Origin: Mycobacterium kiyosense
GTDB taxonomy: Bacteria > Actinomycetota > Actinomycetes > Mycobacteriales > Mycobacteriaceae
NCBI GenBank assembly: GCA_021654635.1
Contig: AP025179.1
Span: forward strand, 4,154,001 to 4,218,000
Length of the DNA stretch: 64,000 bases
Direction of reading: 5' to 3'
Shown here: piece after piece, positions 54,650 through 62,340 of the stretch
Layout of the letters: each line of letters begins with the position of its first letter
Position numbering within the stretch: the first letter of the stretch is position 1
Notes under the pieces: model-generated
The model's input: the letters and a program-made list of their open reading frames with translations, nothing else
What the model was told of the DNA's origin: nothing
Databases searched by the model: none
Made by a program: the position numbers and the translations under genes

Positions 54650-56481
54650 TAGAACGTTCTCGAAGTCAGCCGGTTGGACATGCCGAGCACGTTTTCCAGG
54701 GCGGTCCGCATGTCGGAGAGTTCGATGCGCATCAACTCGGTTTCGTCGAGATCCTCCACGCTGACGTCCTGGCGCTCACTGAGCCGGAACTCCCGTTCCT
54801 CCTCGGCCGTCTCGATCACGTTGCGCACGAAACGTCCGTTGCCGACCAAGTCGATGTCGCGGCGCAACTGGCCGGTGTCGTCGACCGACTGGTTCTCGTA
54901 GAGGCGCTTGCACGCCGCGACCAGTTCCTCGTAGGCGCCGTCGGTGAGTTCGGAGTCGCGGGTCTTGGCGATCAACCGGCCGATGTCGCCCAATTCCGTG
55001 GGGTTGTAGGAGGCGAACCGGATCCGCTTGGTGAATCGCGACGCCATGCCCTCGTTGGACGCCAGGAAGCGGTCGATCTCCGCGTCGTACCCGGCGATGA
55101 TCACCACCAGCCGGTCGCGGTCGTTTTCCATCCGCGCCAGCAGGGTGTCGACCGCTTCGCGGCCGAACGCGTCACCACCGGCCAGACCGGTCTGGATCAG
55201 CGTGTAGGCCTCGTCGATGAACAGCACCCCGTCCATCGCGGTGTCGATCAGCGCCGACGTCTTGATCGCGGTGCTGCCCAAGTGCTCCCCGACGAAATCG
55301 GCACGCTTGGCTTCGACCACGGCCGGCGTCTTGAGCAGGCCCAGCCCGCAGTAGACCTGTGCGACCACCCGGGCGATGGTCGTCTTGCCGGTTCCGGGCG
55401 GACCGGTGAAGGCCAGGTGCAGGCTGCGCGCGGCGGCGCTGAGCCCCTTGCCCTCGCGCACCTTGGCCAGCTGAGCCGCCGAGCGCAGCTTGGCCACCTG
55501 CAGCTTGACGTCGGCCAGGCCGATCTGGCGGTCCAGCTCCAGCTGCGCGGCGCGCAGGTACTCGTTGCCGCGCTCGTTCATGGCCTCGGCGTCGACCTCG
55601 CGGGCGCTGCGCGCGGTTGTCGGATCCCACTTGTCGGTGCGCGAGTCGATGTCGTTTTTGGTGCTGATGATCAGCCGGAATTTCGGGTCGTGCAGCGCCG
55701 CCGCGTTGGCTTCGAACCCAGGCTCTTCGCTGTAGATCCGCTCGAAGATGGTCCGGGCCTCGGGCTCCTTGCCCATCTCGCGCAAGGTCAGGCCCTTGCA
55801 GAATTCGGCGGCCCGGCTCGCGGCCGGGATCGGGCCGTCGATCGCCAGGTCGAGCCGGCGAATACCTTCCCCGAACAAGCCCATCTGAGCGCACGCCGAG
55901 CCCACCATCAGGTTGGCCCCCGCGGCAATGTACTCGTCGGTGAACGATGTCGAATTGGCAAGTGCGGTAAGCACATCCGGCCAGCGCTGGGTAGTGAAGT
56001 GCAGCACCGCGCGGATGTAGGCACAGATCTCGGCATTCTCGGCGTCGCAGTCGGGCATCGACCGGCGCATGGTGTCCAGTTCGTCGAGCACCCGCTCGGC
56101 CTCGTCAAAGTCCTTGCCGGCGATCATGCTGGCCGCGTACGCCAGCCACACCTCGGTGAGCGTGCTCAGCGTGTAGTCCAGGTACAACCCCGTCTGAAAG
56201 CGGCCGCACAGCGCCCGTCGCGGCAGCCCGAGCCGCCGCTGCTCGCGGTTCAGGTTCTCCTTGCTGGTACGCCACAGGTTGTAGAGCACTTCGCTGCTGG
56301 TGTCACCGGCTGCGGCCCGTCCCAGCCAGGCGTCACACATCTGCGGGTCGTGCTCGGTGGCGCGTTTGAACGCCAACGCCGCGTACTGAACGTCGCGATC
56401 GGTCTCCAGCCCATCGATGGGGATGCCCAGTGACAACACCCCGGCGTCGAAGACCCGCTGAGCGTCCCTGGTGCCAGGCAT
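54649..56481 (-). CDS. eccA: EccA-type AAA+ ATPase of a type VII secretion system
   Basis: A 610-residue cytosolic ESX chaperone ATPase. The N-terminal ~280 residues form a TPR-like helical domain that binds substrates (for example AFKRATEHDPQMCDAWLGRAA); the C-terminal CbxX/CfqX AAA+ domain has Walker A GPPGTGKTTIAR near 358, Walker B GVLFIDEAYTL near 418 and a sensor/arginine-finger region through MASRFTKRIRF. Length is close to EccA2 (about 620) and larger than EccA1 (about 573). One-base overlap with the EspI-like gene. Divergent from the ESX substrate genes across a 193-bp gap. Confidence 0.92.
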   Translation of the reverse strand: MPGTRDAQRVFDAGVLSLGIPIDGLETDRDVQYAALAFKRATEHDPQMCDAWLGRAAAGDTSSEVLYNLWRTSKENLNREQRRLGLPRRALCGRFQTGLYLDYTLSTLTEVWLAYAASMIAGKDFDEAERVLDELDTMRRSMPDCDAENAEICAYIRAVLHFTTQRWPDVLTALANSTSFTDEYIAAGANLMVGSACAQMGLFGEGIRRLDLAIDGPIPAASRAAEFCKGLTLREMGKEPEARTIFERIYSEEPGFEANAAALHDPKFRLIISTKNDIDSRTDKWDPTTARSAREVDAEAMNERGNEYLRAAQLELDRQIGLADVKLQVAKLRSAAQLAKVREGKGLSAAARSLHLAFTGPPGTGKTTIARVVAQVYCGLGLLKTPAVVEAKRADFVGEHLGSTAIKTSALIDTAMDGVLFIDEAYTLIQTGLAGGDAFGREAVDTLLARMENDRDRLVVIIAGYDAEIDRFLASNEGMASRFTKRIRFASYNPTELGDIGRLIAKTRDSELTDGAYEELVAACKRLYENQSVDDTGQLRRDIDLVGNGRFVRNVIETAEEEREFRLSERQDVSVEDLDETELMRIELSDMRTALENVLGMSNRLTSRTF

Positions 56482-56494
56482 CTACTCGGTGTCC

Positions 56495-56507
56495 TCACTA
56501 CTAGTGA
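56495..56507. promoter_or_regulatory. Palindrome TCACTA-C-TAGTGA before eccA
   Basis: Perfect 6-bp inverted repeat around a single base, 14 bp upstream of the eccA ATG. The remaining divergent gap (to 56674) is AT-richer than its surroundings and probably holds promoters in both directions, but no clear -10/-35 pairs are assigned. Confidence 0.4.
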
Positions 56508-56674
56508 CTGCAAGCGTCCGCGATCGCAGCTTGCCGGGCGGGGCAAGCACAAAGCGTTCTTTAATCCGGACATATAGCGGTAGAAAAGTATTGTACCGAT
56601 CTGAAGAGTGTCATTGTCGCGCTAAAAATCCGGGCCGTAATCCGGCCGGACCGGCGCGGAGAGCGAGGCGGGAA

Positions 56675-57028
56675 GTGGTAGAGGTGCCACCGGAAAAACG
56701 GCAGCGACGCCAGCCACCGGTCCGGTCCCGTACCGGCACCATCGCCGTCGTCACCACCGAGCGCGGGCTGCCGACGGCGCTAAAAATCGACCGCAGCGAG
56801 CTGGCCCGGCCACCGCAGGACCTGGCGGCCGAGATCCTGGCGTTGTGCAAGTACTCGGCACTGCGCGCCCAGGTGGCCTTCCGCCGGGAACTGCTGGGCA
56901 AGGGATTCACGCCGTCGTCGATCCGTGAGATCGGCCTGCCCACCGAGGAGGATCTGGCCCGGGCGGAGGCCGAATTGTTCGCCGATGACGACGACGATCC
57001 GCCGGCCACCTGGATGAGGTCGGTATGA
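56675..57028 (+). CDS. EspD/EspH-like ESX-associated protein
   Basis: 117 residues from GTG 56675. A basic Arg/Pro-rich start is followed by a segment similar to the second half of EspD (Rv3614c)/EspH (Rv3867): TERGLPTALKIDRSEL (strand pair), PQDLAAEILALCKYSALRAQVAFRRELL (helix), GLPTEEDLARAEAELFADDDD (acidic end matching the LPSPEEAAAAEAEVFA type). EspD and EspH stabilise ESX-1 substrates such as EspA/EspC and EspE/EspF. It overlaps the next gene by ATGA and belongs to the substrate operon. Confidence 0.7.
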   Translation: MVEVPPEKRQRRQPPVRSRTGTIAVVTTERGLPTALKIDRSELARPPQDLAAEILALCKYSALRAQVAFRRELLGKGFTPSSIREIGLPTEEDLARAEAELFADDDDDPPATWMRSV

Positions 57029-57375
57029 CCAGCCTGGCGCAGTCGGTGATCGCGCGAGCCAAGAAGCAGCGTGATCTGCTGCAGTCGATGACCGAGCAGA
57101 CCAAGACCATCAGCGCCCGGGTGACCAGCCGCAACCGGGCGGTGAGCGCGGAGGTCGACGGCCTCGGCCAACTGACCGGCTTGTGGCTGGGCCCGCCGGC
57201 CAGCCGGCTGGAACCCGACGTGCTGGCAGACCTCATCGTCGAGACCGCTCAGGCCGCGGCAAAGGTGGCCGCCGAGCGGTACAGCTTTCTTCTCAAAGAG
57301 TTCATGACCCGCATGGACGAGCTGCAGAAGTCACCGCTGGCCAGGTCCGACGGCACCATCGTGGAACCTCGGTAA
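57025..57375 (+). CDS. YbaB/EspL-like small ESX-associated protein
   Basis: 116 residues with long helices at both ends and a central beta pair, VSAEVDGLGQLTGLWLGP, the arrangement of the YbaB/EbfC fold found in EspL (Rv3880c) and the Rv3612c neighbourhood of the espACD operon. In ESX-1 the EspL-type protein helps stabilise EspE, EspF and EspH. ATGA overlap with the EspD-like gene. Sequence similarity to EspL itself is low, so the assignment is by fold and context. Confidence 0.65.
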   Translation: MTSLAQSVIARAKKQRDLLQSMTEQTKTISARVTSRNRAVSAEVDGLGQLTGLWLGPPASRLEPDVLADLIVETAQAAAKVAAERYSFLLKEFMTRMDELQKSPLARSDGTIVEPR

Positions 57376-57561
57376 CCCGCAATTTCAACTTATTGCACAT
57401 GCGCAAATAACGATCACGGTCTTATTACACACGTGTGAATCGCGCACCCGACACAAACCTGCTAAAAATTGGTGCAAATTAATGCTGCCGGGGGCGCTTA
57501 TGGTTAGCAAAGCAGCACAAACCGCCGACTCAGCGAAAATCCTGGGGGAAAGAGGCCGACG
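57376..57561 (+). promoter_or_regulatory. AT-rich promoter region before the EspC-like gene
   Basis: A 186-bp gap of unusually low GC. It contains a perfect 10-bp palindrome CACACGTGTG (57428-57437) and an imperfect dyad around TTATTGCACATGCGCAAATAA split as TTATTGCACA and TGCGCAAATAA near 57393-57413. The RBS GGGGGAAAGAGG precedes the ATG at 57562. A likely regulated promoter for the substrate genes. Confidence 0.5.
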
Positions 57562-57861
57562 ATGACATTTTCAATGCAGCCTGAGTTCATGGAAGGACTC
57601 ATCGACGCGCAGGACGGCGCTTCGGCCACCATCAGCAGTGCGTTCGGCGCGGTCACGCCCGCGGTCCTCGCTTCTTTCTCCGTGGCCCTGGGTCCGATCG
57701 CGGTGGCCAACATGATCCCGGCGATGTACGAGTCGACGGGGAACAACGTCATGAGCGGAATGATGACGGCCGCAAATCACGCGGCACTGGGCGCGGCAAC
57801 GCACATCTCGCAAGGGGCATACGTCGCGACCGACACCCCCGCAAACGTCACCGAAGTCTAG
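57562..57861 (+). CDS. EspC/EspF-like small ESX substrate candidate
   Basis: 99 residues, two predicted helical segments with a Pro/Gly turn (ALGPIAVANMIPAM) and a C-terminal AYVATDTPANV. The N-terminus MQPEFMEGLIDAQDGAS parallels the VQPERLGVLASHHDNAA start of EspC. YVATD fits the YxxxD/E export motif of type VII substrates. A strong RBS supports the ATG. First gene of the substrate run behind the AT-rich promoter. Assignment to EspC rather than PE is by the N-terminus and by the separate PE-like gene downstream. Confidence 0.62.
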   Translation: MTFSMQPEFMEGLIDAQDGASATISSAFGAVTPAVLASFSVALGPIAVANMIPAMYESTGNNVMSGMMTAANHAALGAATHISQGAYVATDTPANVTEV

Positions 57862-57871
57862 GAACACTGCG

Positions 57872-59260
57872 ATGGGGGACGTCGACACCGGCGCGCCGGC
57901 AGGCCCCCCCGGGCAGGGCGGCCCGGGGCCCGACTTCGACCATCTGCCGGTGGTCAACCAGATCGAGAACGATCTGCAAGCCTGGCTGAACCGGCCGGTG
58001 CAGGACATTTTAAGCCAGTTCAACCTCGGACAACTGCCCACCGGCGGTCCCGAGCTGCCCGGACTGCCCGGCGACGCCATTCCCGCCGACCTGACCGGAG
58101 CCACCGGCGGCATGGGCAACAACTTCGCCGGCGGGCTGCTCAAACCCGTCACCGACATGCTCGGCACCCTCGGTTCCGGCGTCTTCCAGGGCCTGAACCC
58201 CACGCAGATGTTCGGCGGAATCACCCAAGCCTTCCAGCAAGCGGCCGGCGGCGTACAGCAGGCCCTCGGCCAGATGATGGGCGGCATGGGCGGCCAGGGC
58301 TGGTCGGGCGCCGGCGCCGGCGCCGCCGCCGCGAAAACCGGAGAGACGCTGGCCAATGGCGCCGCCGTGGCAGCCCAGGGCACGGCGCTGGGCGGCCAGT
58401 ACAGCGCGGCCGGGGCCAATGTCGCGCAGGGTCAGGCACGGCTCCTGGAGATCCTCATGCAGTGCCAGCACGAGCTGGAGGGCCTTTCGGCCGGGCTGCC
58501 GTGGACCGCACCGGAGATGGTCGAGTCGGCTTCGCGGGCCAGTGCGTTGGCAACTGAGTGCATCACCGAACTGGAGAGCACGCTGACCTCCCAGGCGGCA
58601 GCCACCACCGCGACCGGCGCACCGGTGGCCATCGCCCAAGGTCCCGAGATGGCCATGCAGATGATGGGTCCGCTGCTGTCGGTGGGCATGAGCATGATCG
58701 GACCCGCGATCCAGATGGGCACCATGCCCCTGTCGATGGGCATGCAAGTCGGCACACAGGTACTACAAGCAGGCATGCAGGCCGGTACCGGGCTGATGTC
58801 CAGCCTGGGCCAGGCCGGGCCGGCAACCGGCGCGGCCGCGGCCAACGCGCTGAGCCACCCCGCCCGGATGGTGAGCGCCACTCACCCCACGGGCGCCGGC
58901 GGGCACGGAGGCGGCGGCGCCGGTGCCACCACCCCGGCCCGAGCGACCGCGTCGTCCCCGATGGTGCAGAACGAGAACGGCGCCGCAGCCGCGGCGCGAT
59001 CCGCCTCCGTGCGGCCCACCGTGATCGCCGCCGGCGCCGCCGGCATGGGGATGGGTGGTGGCGGCGGAATGATGGGCGCCGGCGCGGCCGGCGCACACGG
59101 CGGCAAGGCCGGCAGCGGTAGCCACACTGCGGCGTCCTTCCTGCACACGACCGATCAGGGCGGCGAGATCGTGGGCGACCTGGGCACGGCCAGCCCCGCA
59201 GTGCTCGGCGATGCCGCAGCCAACCTCGACGACGACCCCGACATCAAACTCCGGCTCTAG
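57872..59260 (+). CDS. Met/Gly/Ala-rich ESX-locus protein of unknown function (462 aa)
   Basis: Not assignable to a described Esp protein. Residues 1-140 are Gly/Pro-rich with short amphipathic repeats (NPTQMFGGITQAFQQAAGG); 145-245 form a helical, WXG100-like region (GWSGAGAG, then ETLANGAAVAAQ, LEILMQCQHELEGLSAGLPW, ECITELESTL); 250-320 is a striking Met-rich stretch (GPEMAMQMMGPLLSVGMSMIGPA, MPLSMGMQVGTQVLQAGMQAG); the rest is Gly/Ala low complexity with an acidic end (DDDPDIKLRL). Its place, between an EspC-like and a PE-like gene, is where EspA/EspE-type large substrates sit. No signal peptide. Possibly a secreted, oligomer-forming substrate. Confidence 0.6.
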   Translation: MGDVDTGAPAGPPGQGGPGPDFDHLPVVNQIENDLQAWLNRPVQDILSQFNLGQLPTGGPELPGLPGDAIPADLTGATGGMGNNFAGGLLKPVTDMLGTLGSGVFQGLNPTQMFGGITQAFQQAAGGVQQALGQMMGGMGGQGWSGAGAGAAAAKTGETLANGAAVAAQGTALGGQYSAAGANVAQGQARLLEILMQCQHELEGLSAGLPWTAPEMVESASRASALATECITELESTLTSQAAATTATGAPVAIAQGPEMAMQMMGPLLSVGMSMIGPAIQMGTMPLSMGMQVGTQVLQAGMQAGTGLMSSLGQAGPATGAAAANALSHPARMVSATHPTGAGGHGGGGAGATTPARATASSPMVQNENGAAAAARSASVRPTVIAAGAAGMGMGGGGGMMGAGAAGAHGGKAGSGSHTAASFLHTTDQGGEIVGDLGTASPAVLGDAAANLDDDPDIKLRL

Positions 59261-59274
59261 CAGAAAGCAACGAC

Positions 59275-59565
59275 ATGACTGACCACAATCACCTGTCCGC
59301 CCGGCCCGACGAGGTCACCGAGGTCACCCGGCAGCTCGACGAACTCGCCAGCCGGATGCAACACGTCATCCAGACCGAGACGCCAAACCTCACCACCGTC
59401 GCCTCGGGCACCGACGAGGTGTCGCAGCGGGTCGCCCACACCCTCAACGAGGTGCTCGGGTCGTTCCGGAAAGCCTCCGACCAGGGAACCAACGAGATGC
59501 AGGAAGTCGCTGCGACGCTGCGCGCGCACTCCGGGCGTATCACCGAAGCCGACCTCGCGGACTGA
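59275..59565 (+). CDS. PE-like protein
   Basis: 96 residues, all helical. The middle (LTTVASGTDEVSQRVAHTLNEVLGSF) resembles PE35 (VTGLVPAGADEVSAQAA...), followed by the helix GTNEMQEVAATLRAHSG. The gene directly precedes a PPE-like gene, the universal PE-PPE order in ESX loci (PE35-PPE68, PE36-PPE69). It lacks both the N-terminal Pro-Glu signature and a clear C-terminal YxxxD/E. It should form a heterodimer with the PPE-like product. Confidence 0.62.
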   Translation: MTDHNHLSARPDEVTEVTRQLDELASRMQHVIQTETPNLTTVASGTDEVSQRVAHTLNEVLGSFRKASDQGTNEMQEVAATLRAHSGRITEADLAD

Positions 59566-59647
59566 CACGTCCGACCAACCGGCACATCCAACTTGATCCG
59601 TCGCCCTGAGGCGACGTCGGCACAGCCTGAGAAAGGGGGGCCAAGGC

Positions 59648-60736
59648 ATGGGATTCACCAACGTGGTGTGGGAATCGCGGGACACCGAGCAACTCGCGCG
59701 CGACCTGACCGAAGGCCCCGGCCCCTCCTCGGTGGGAGAAGCGGGTGCAGCGTGGATCCGGGTGGCCAACGAGTTCGCCAAGATCTCCGCGGATTACGAC
59801 CGGATCCTGGAGCGCTACCAGGCGTCGTACGACAGCAGCAACTCCGAAACCGTCGTCCGCAAGCTCGAGACCTTCGGAAAGTGGCTGCAAGCGGCCAGCC
59901 TCAGCGCCGCGGCGAACGGGCGGCGAGCCGAAGAGGCGGCGGTGGCCAACACGGTCGCGATCCTGTCGATGCCCAGCGTCTCGGAAGCCGTCGAGGCCAA
60001 GGCGGCCCAGGACATGATGGCGTCGTTGTCGGCTTATAACGGGGCCGTCCTGCAGGGCAGCTTCGCCGAGTTCGACGAAGCCGCGTCGTCGCAGCAGGCG
60101 GACGCCGCGGCGGTGATGCACCGATACGAAGACGCCTGTGCAGAGCTGGCCCAGCCGTGGGAGCAGCCGGTTCCCCCGCAGGTCACCACCGGTGCGGCGA
60201 TGAAGGCTGAGAAAGAGGGCAAAGGCAAGGGCGGTGGCCATGGCGGCGGCGGAGGCGGCGGGGGCGGCGGTGCCGCCCGGCAATTGTCGCCGATGCTGGC
60301 CAGCCCCATCAGCCCCAGCAAGGAGCCGCAGGAGCTGAAGAAGACGCCGTTCAGCAACGCCGGGTCCAATGGCAGCGGCGGCGGGCTGGGCCGCGGCGCG
60401 GGATACGGCCCGATGGGGGCGATGGGCCGCAGCAACGACAGTCGGGAGCACGACTCCATCCGGCCGGCGGCCGCGCTGGAGGGCGGTGGCGAACCGGGCG
60501 CGGCCCTCTCCGATGGGGGCCAGTCCTGGCTGCCGGCCGCACAGCAGAACGATGCGCCGTTCGAGGTGTCCAACGTCAGTTGGGGCCCCAACACCGCGAT
60601 ATTCGACGATCTGGCGATGCCGGAGCCGGAGCCCGTCGAAGGTTTCGCCGAGGAGCCCGAGCGAACCCTGCAGCAGGTCTCCGATCGGTGGGTATCGCCG
60701 CCGGTGATCGGCGCTGAACACGAGGTGTCACTGTGA
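59648..60736 (+). CDS. Divergent PPE-like protein
   Basis: 362 residues. The first ~175 residues form the PPE-type helical bundle: VVWESRDTEQLARDLTEGPGPSSVGEAGAAWIRVANEF aligns with the classic start of PPE proteins (Trp, the PPE site, GxGPxxxxxAAxAW), but the Pro-Pro-Glu is replaced by Arg-Asp-Thr. The WxG turn is also not visible (YDSSNSE). Residues 190-300 are Gly-rich low complexity (KGGGHGGGGGGGGGGAA), and the C-terminus is acidic, similar in style to PPE68. RBS GAAAGGGGGG. Its stop overlaps the espG start by GTGA. Confidence 0.72.
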   Translation: MGFTNVVWESRDTEQLARDLTEGPGPSSVGEAGAAWIRVANEFAKISADYDRILERYQASYDSSNSETVVRKLETFGKWLQAASLSAAANGRRAEEAAVANTVAILSMPSVSEAVEAKAAQDMMASLSAYNGAVLQGSFAEFDEAASSQQADAAAVMHRYEDACAELAQPWEQPVPPQVTTGAAMKAEKEGKGKGGGHGGGGGGGGGGAARQLSPMLASPISPSKEPQELKKTPFSNAGSNGSGGGLGRGAGYGPMGAMGRSNDSREHDSIRPAAALEGGGEPGAALSDGGQSWLPAAQQNDAPFEVSNVSWGPNTAIFDDLAMPEPEPVEGFAEEPERTLQQVSDRWVSPPVIGAEHEVSL

Positions 60737-61545
60737 CGACCGCCCTGAACGCCGCATTCACCCTGACCCAGGACGAGCTGCAGGTCCTCGCGGCGCGGGT
60801 CAACATCCAGGGCTTCCCCGCGGTACTGGGTGTGCGGACCCGGCACGCCACCATCGATGCCCTGCTGGCCGCACAGGATGCCGCGACACGGCGGCTGGCA
60901 GCGCGGGGACTGATCAGCGACGGCGCCGTCGAACCCGATCTGATCCCGCTGCTGCAGGCGCTGCAGCGCCCCCACCGCGAGCTGGCGATGCGGCTGGTGA
61001 CACCCGACGGGATGAGCCGGGTGGCGATCGTCCGTCGCGGCGATCTGCAGCTGGCCGCGCGCCGCGTCGGCGACCAGTTCACGCTGCGGGTGCTCGACGG
61101 TTGCGCCGAGCTGCCCGAAGTCACCCGCGCGCTGGTCGGCGAACTTCCGCGCGCGCAAGCGGCCCAGTTCACCCCGCTGCCGGCGCCACTGGATGCGGTC
61201 GGCCGTTACCTGGCGGGCACTCACGACGCCGCGCAGCTGGCGGACCGGGTACGCGCGCTGGGCGCTGATCAGCGCACCGCGCTGACCCTGGGCGCGGCGC
61301 TGGCGACCCGGGCCGCGTTCGCCGAAATCGTCTATTACGCACTGTGTTCCGATCAGGACCGCATCGCGCGCCAACCCGCGGCGGTCGGGGTGTTCTACAC
61401 GCGGCAGGGCCGAATCGTCGGCTCCCCCACCGTCTCCCCGAGCGGGCAGTTGTGGACCACGCTCAAACCAGGTTCGGAACACGCGCTGGCGCAGGCCATC
61501 GGCCAGCTCGTCGAGTTGTCCGCGGAACGATGGGAGAGGCATTAG
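60733..61545 (+). CDS. espG: EspG-family chaperone
   Basis: 270 residues of the EspG family, cytosolic chaperones that hold the tip of PPE proteins and deliver PE-PPE pairs to their own ESX system. Typical elements are FTLTQDELQVLAARVNIQGFPAVLGVR at the N-terminus, RELAMRLVTPDGMSRVAIVRRGD in the central sheet and GVFYTRQGRIVGSPTVSPSGQLWTTLKPGSEHALAQAI at the end. Length is near EspG2 (about 276). GTG start at 60733 coupled to the PPE-like gene. Confidence 0.88.
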   Translation: MTTALNAAFTLTQDELQVLAARVNIQGFPAVLGVRTRHATIDALLAAQDAATRRLAARGLISDGAVEPDLIPLLQALQRPHRELAMRLVTPDGMSRVAIVRRGDLQLAARRVGDQFTLRVLDGCAELPEVTRALVGELPRAQAAQFTPLPAPLDAVGRYLAGTHDAAQLADRVRALGADQRTALTLGAALATRAAFAEIVYYALCSDQDRIARQPAAVGVFYTRQGRIVGSPTVSPSGQLWTTLKPGSEHALAQAIGQLVELSAERWERH

Positions 61546-61624
61546 GGAACAGTTGAATGCCAGCTACTCCGGAAGCACACCACGCAAACGAATTATCAGA
61601 TAACTCAGCAGATTGGAGACTCAA

Positions 61625-61891
61625 ATGACTGTTGCACTATCACCAGAAGAGGCAGCACGAACTCTGCAGAACATCGAGGAAATGGTCGCCCAGATCAAGC
61701 GGCGGCAGACCGACATGCGACTGCGGGCCGAGGAAATGGTCCAGAGTTCGTGGCACGGTGGCCAGGCCCGCCGGTTCGGCGAGGCCATGCAGGCCCACGA
61801 TTCGGATCTGACTGCCGTCAACAACGACTTGGACAACGTCGTACAAGAGGCGCGGCAGAAAGCGAACCAGATCGAGCAGCAGGCATCGTAG
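61625..61891 (+). CDS. WXG100 (Esx) protein, first of a pair
   Basis: 88 residues from ATG 61625 (GGAG 8 bp upstream; a TTG at 61613 is less likely because it would bury the RBS). Two long helices join at the WxG turn in VQSSWHGGQARRFGEAM (Trp near residue 43). Esx proteins form 1:1 heterodimers with the product of the neighbouring gene and are the core secreted substrates of ESX systems. A C-terminal YxxxD/E motif is not seen (tail RQKANQIEQQAS). Confidence 0.88.
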   Translation: MTVALSPEEAARTLQNIEEMVAQIKRRQTDMRLRAEEMVQSSWHGGQARRFGEAMQAHDSDLTAVNNDLDNVVQEARQKANQIEQQAS

Positions 61892-61904
61892 GAAGGGAAA
61901 TCAA

Positions 61905-62198
61905 ATGGCAACCGATAGCGACATTCTGTACAACTTCGCCGAGAACCACGATGGGTTGGACCACATCGGCCGAGTCGTGACCGACATCCACACCATCGCC
62001 AACGATGTGCACAAGGTCTTCCAGGGCATTGCGGACCTGTGGTCGGGCCAGACGCCTGAGGCCCTGCAGGCCGCCCACCAGCGGATCAACACGCAGCTGG
62101 AGGACTACCTGCATGCGATTCAGGCGACCGGTGCCGCGGCCGGCAACCAGCAAGACGAAATGCAGGCACTGGACTCACAGCTGGCCGGCGGTTTCTGA
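61905..62198 (+). CDS. WXG100 (Esx) protein, second of a pair (EsxC/ESAT-6-like)
   Basis: 97 residues with the WxG turn in IADLWSGQTPEALQAAHQ near residue 45 and an N-terminal ILYNFAENHDGLDHIG that recalls EsxC of ESX-2. RBS AAGGGA. Thirteen bp behind the first Esx gene, so a heterodimer is expected. A strong terminator follows at 62231, which marks this as the last gene of the substrate operon. Confidence 0.88.
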   Translation: MATDSDILYNFAENHDGLDHIGRVVTDIHTIANDVHKVFQGIADLWSGQTPEALQAAHQRINTQLEDYLHAIQATGAAAGNQQDEMQALDSQLAGGF

Positions 62199-62230
62199 CT
62201 CCGGACGGAGGCATCAGCTCGACTCGCAGG

Positions 62231-62258
62231 CCCGGACTCCGCACCAGCGGAGTCCGGG
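62231..62258 (+). terminator. Strong hairpin terminator after the Esx pair
   Basis: CCCGGACTCCGC and GCGGAGTCCGGG form a perfect 12-bp stem with the 4-nt loop ACCA, followed by TCTTCTTGTTT. This is a classical intrinsic terminator, rare in mycobacteria in such clear form. It separates the plus-strand operon from the convergent EspI-like gene. Confidence 0.9.
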
Positions 62259-62340
62259 TCTTCTTGTTTGCCCGCCGTTCGCTGATCTCTCCGTTCGCTG
62301 ATGTCTCCGCTCGCACAGCGACACGGGCTCCGCCGAACGA

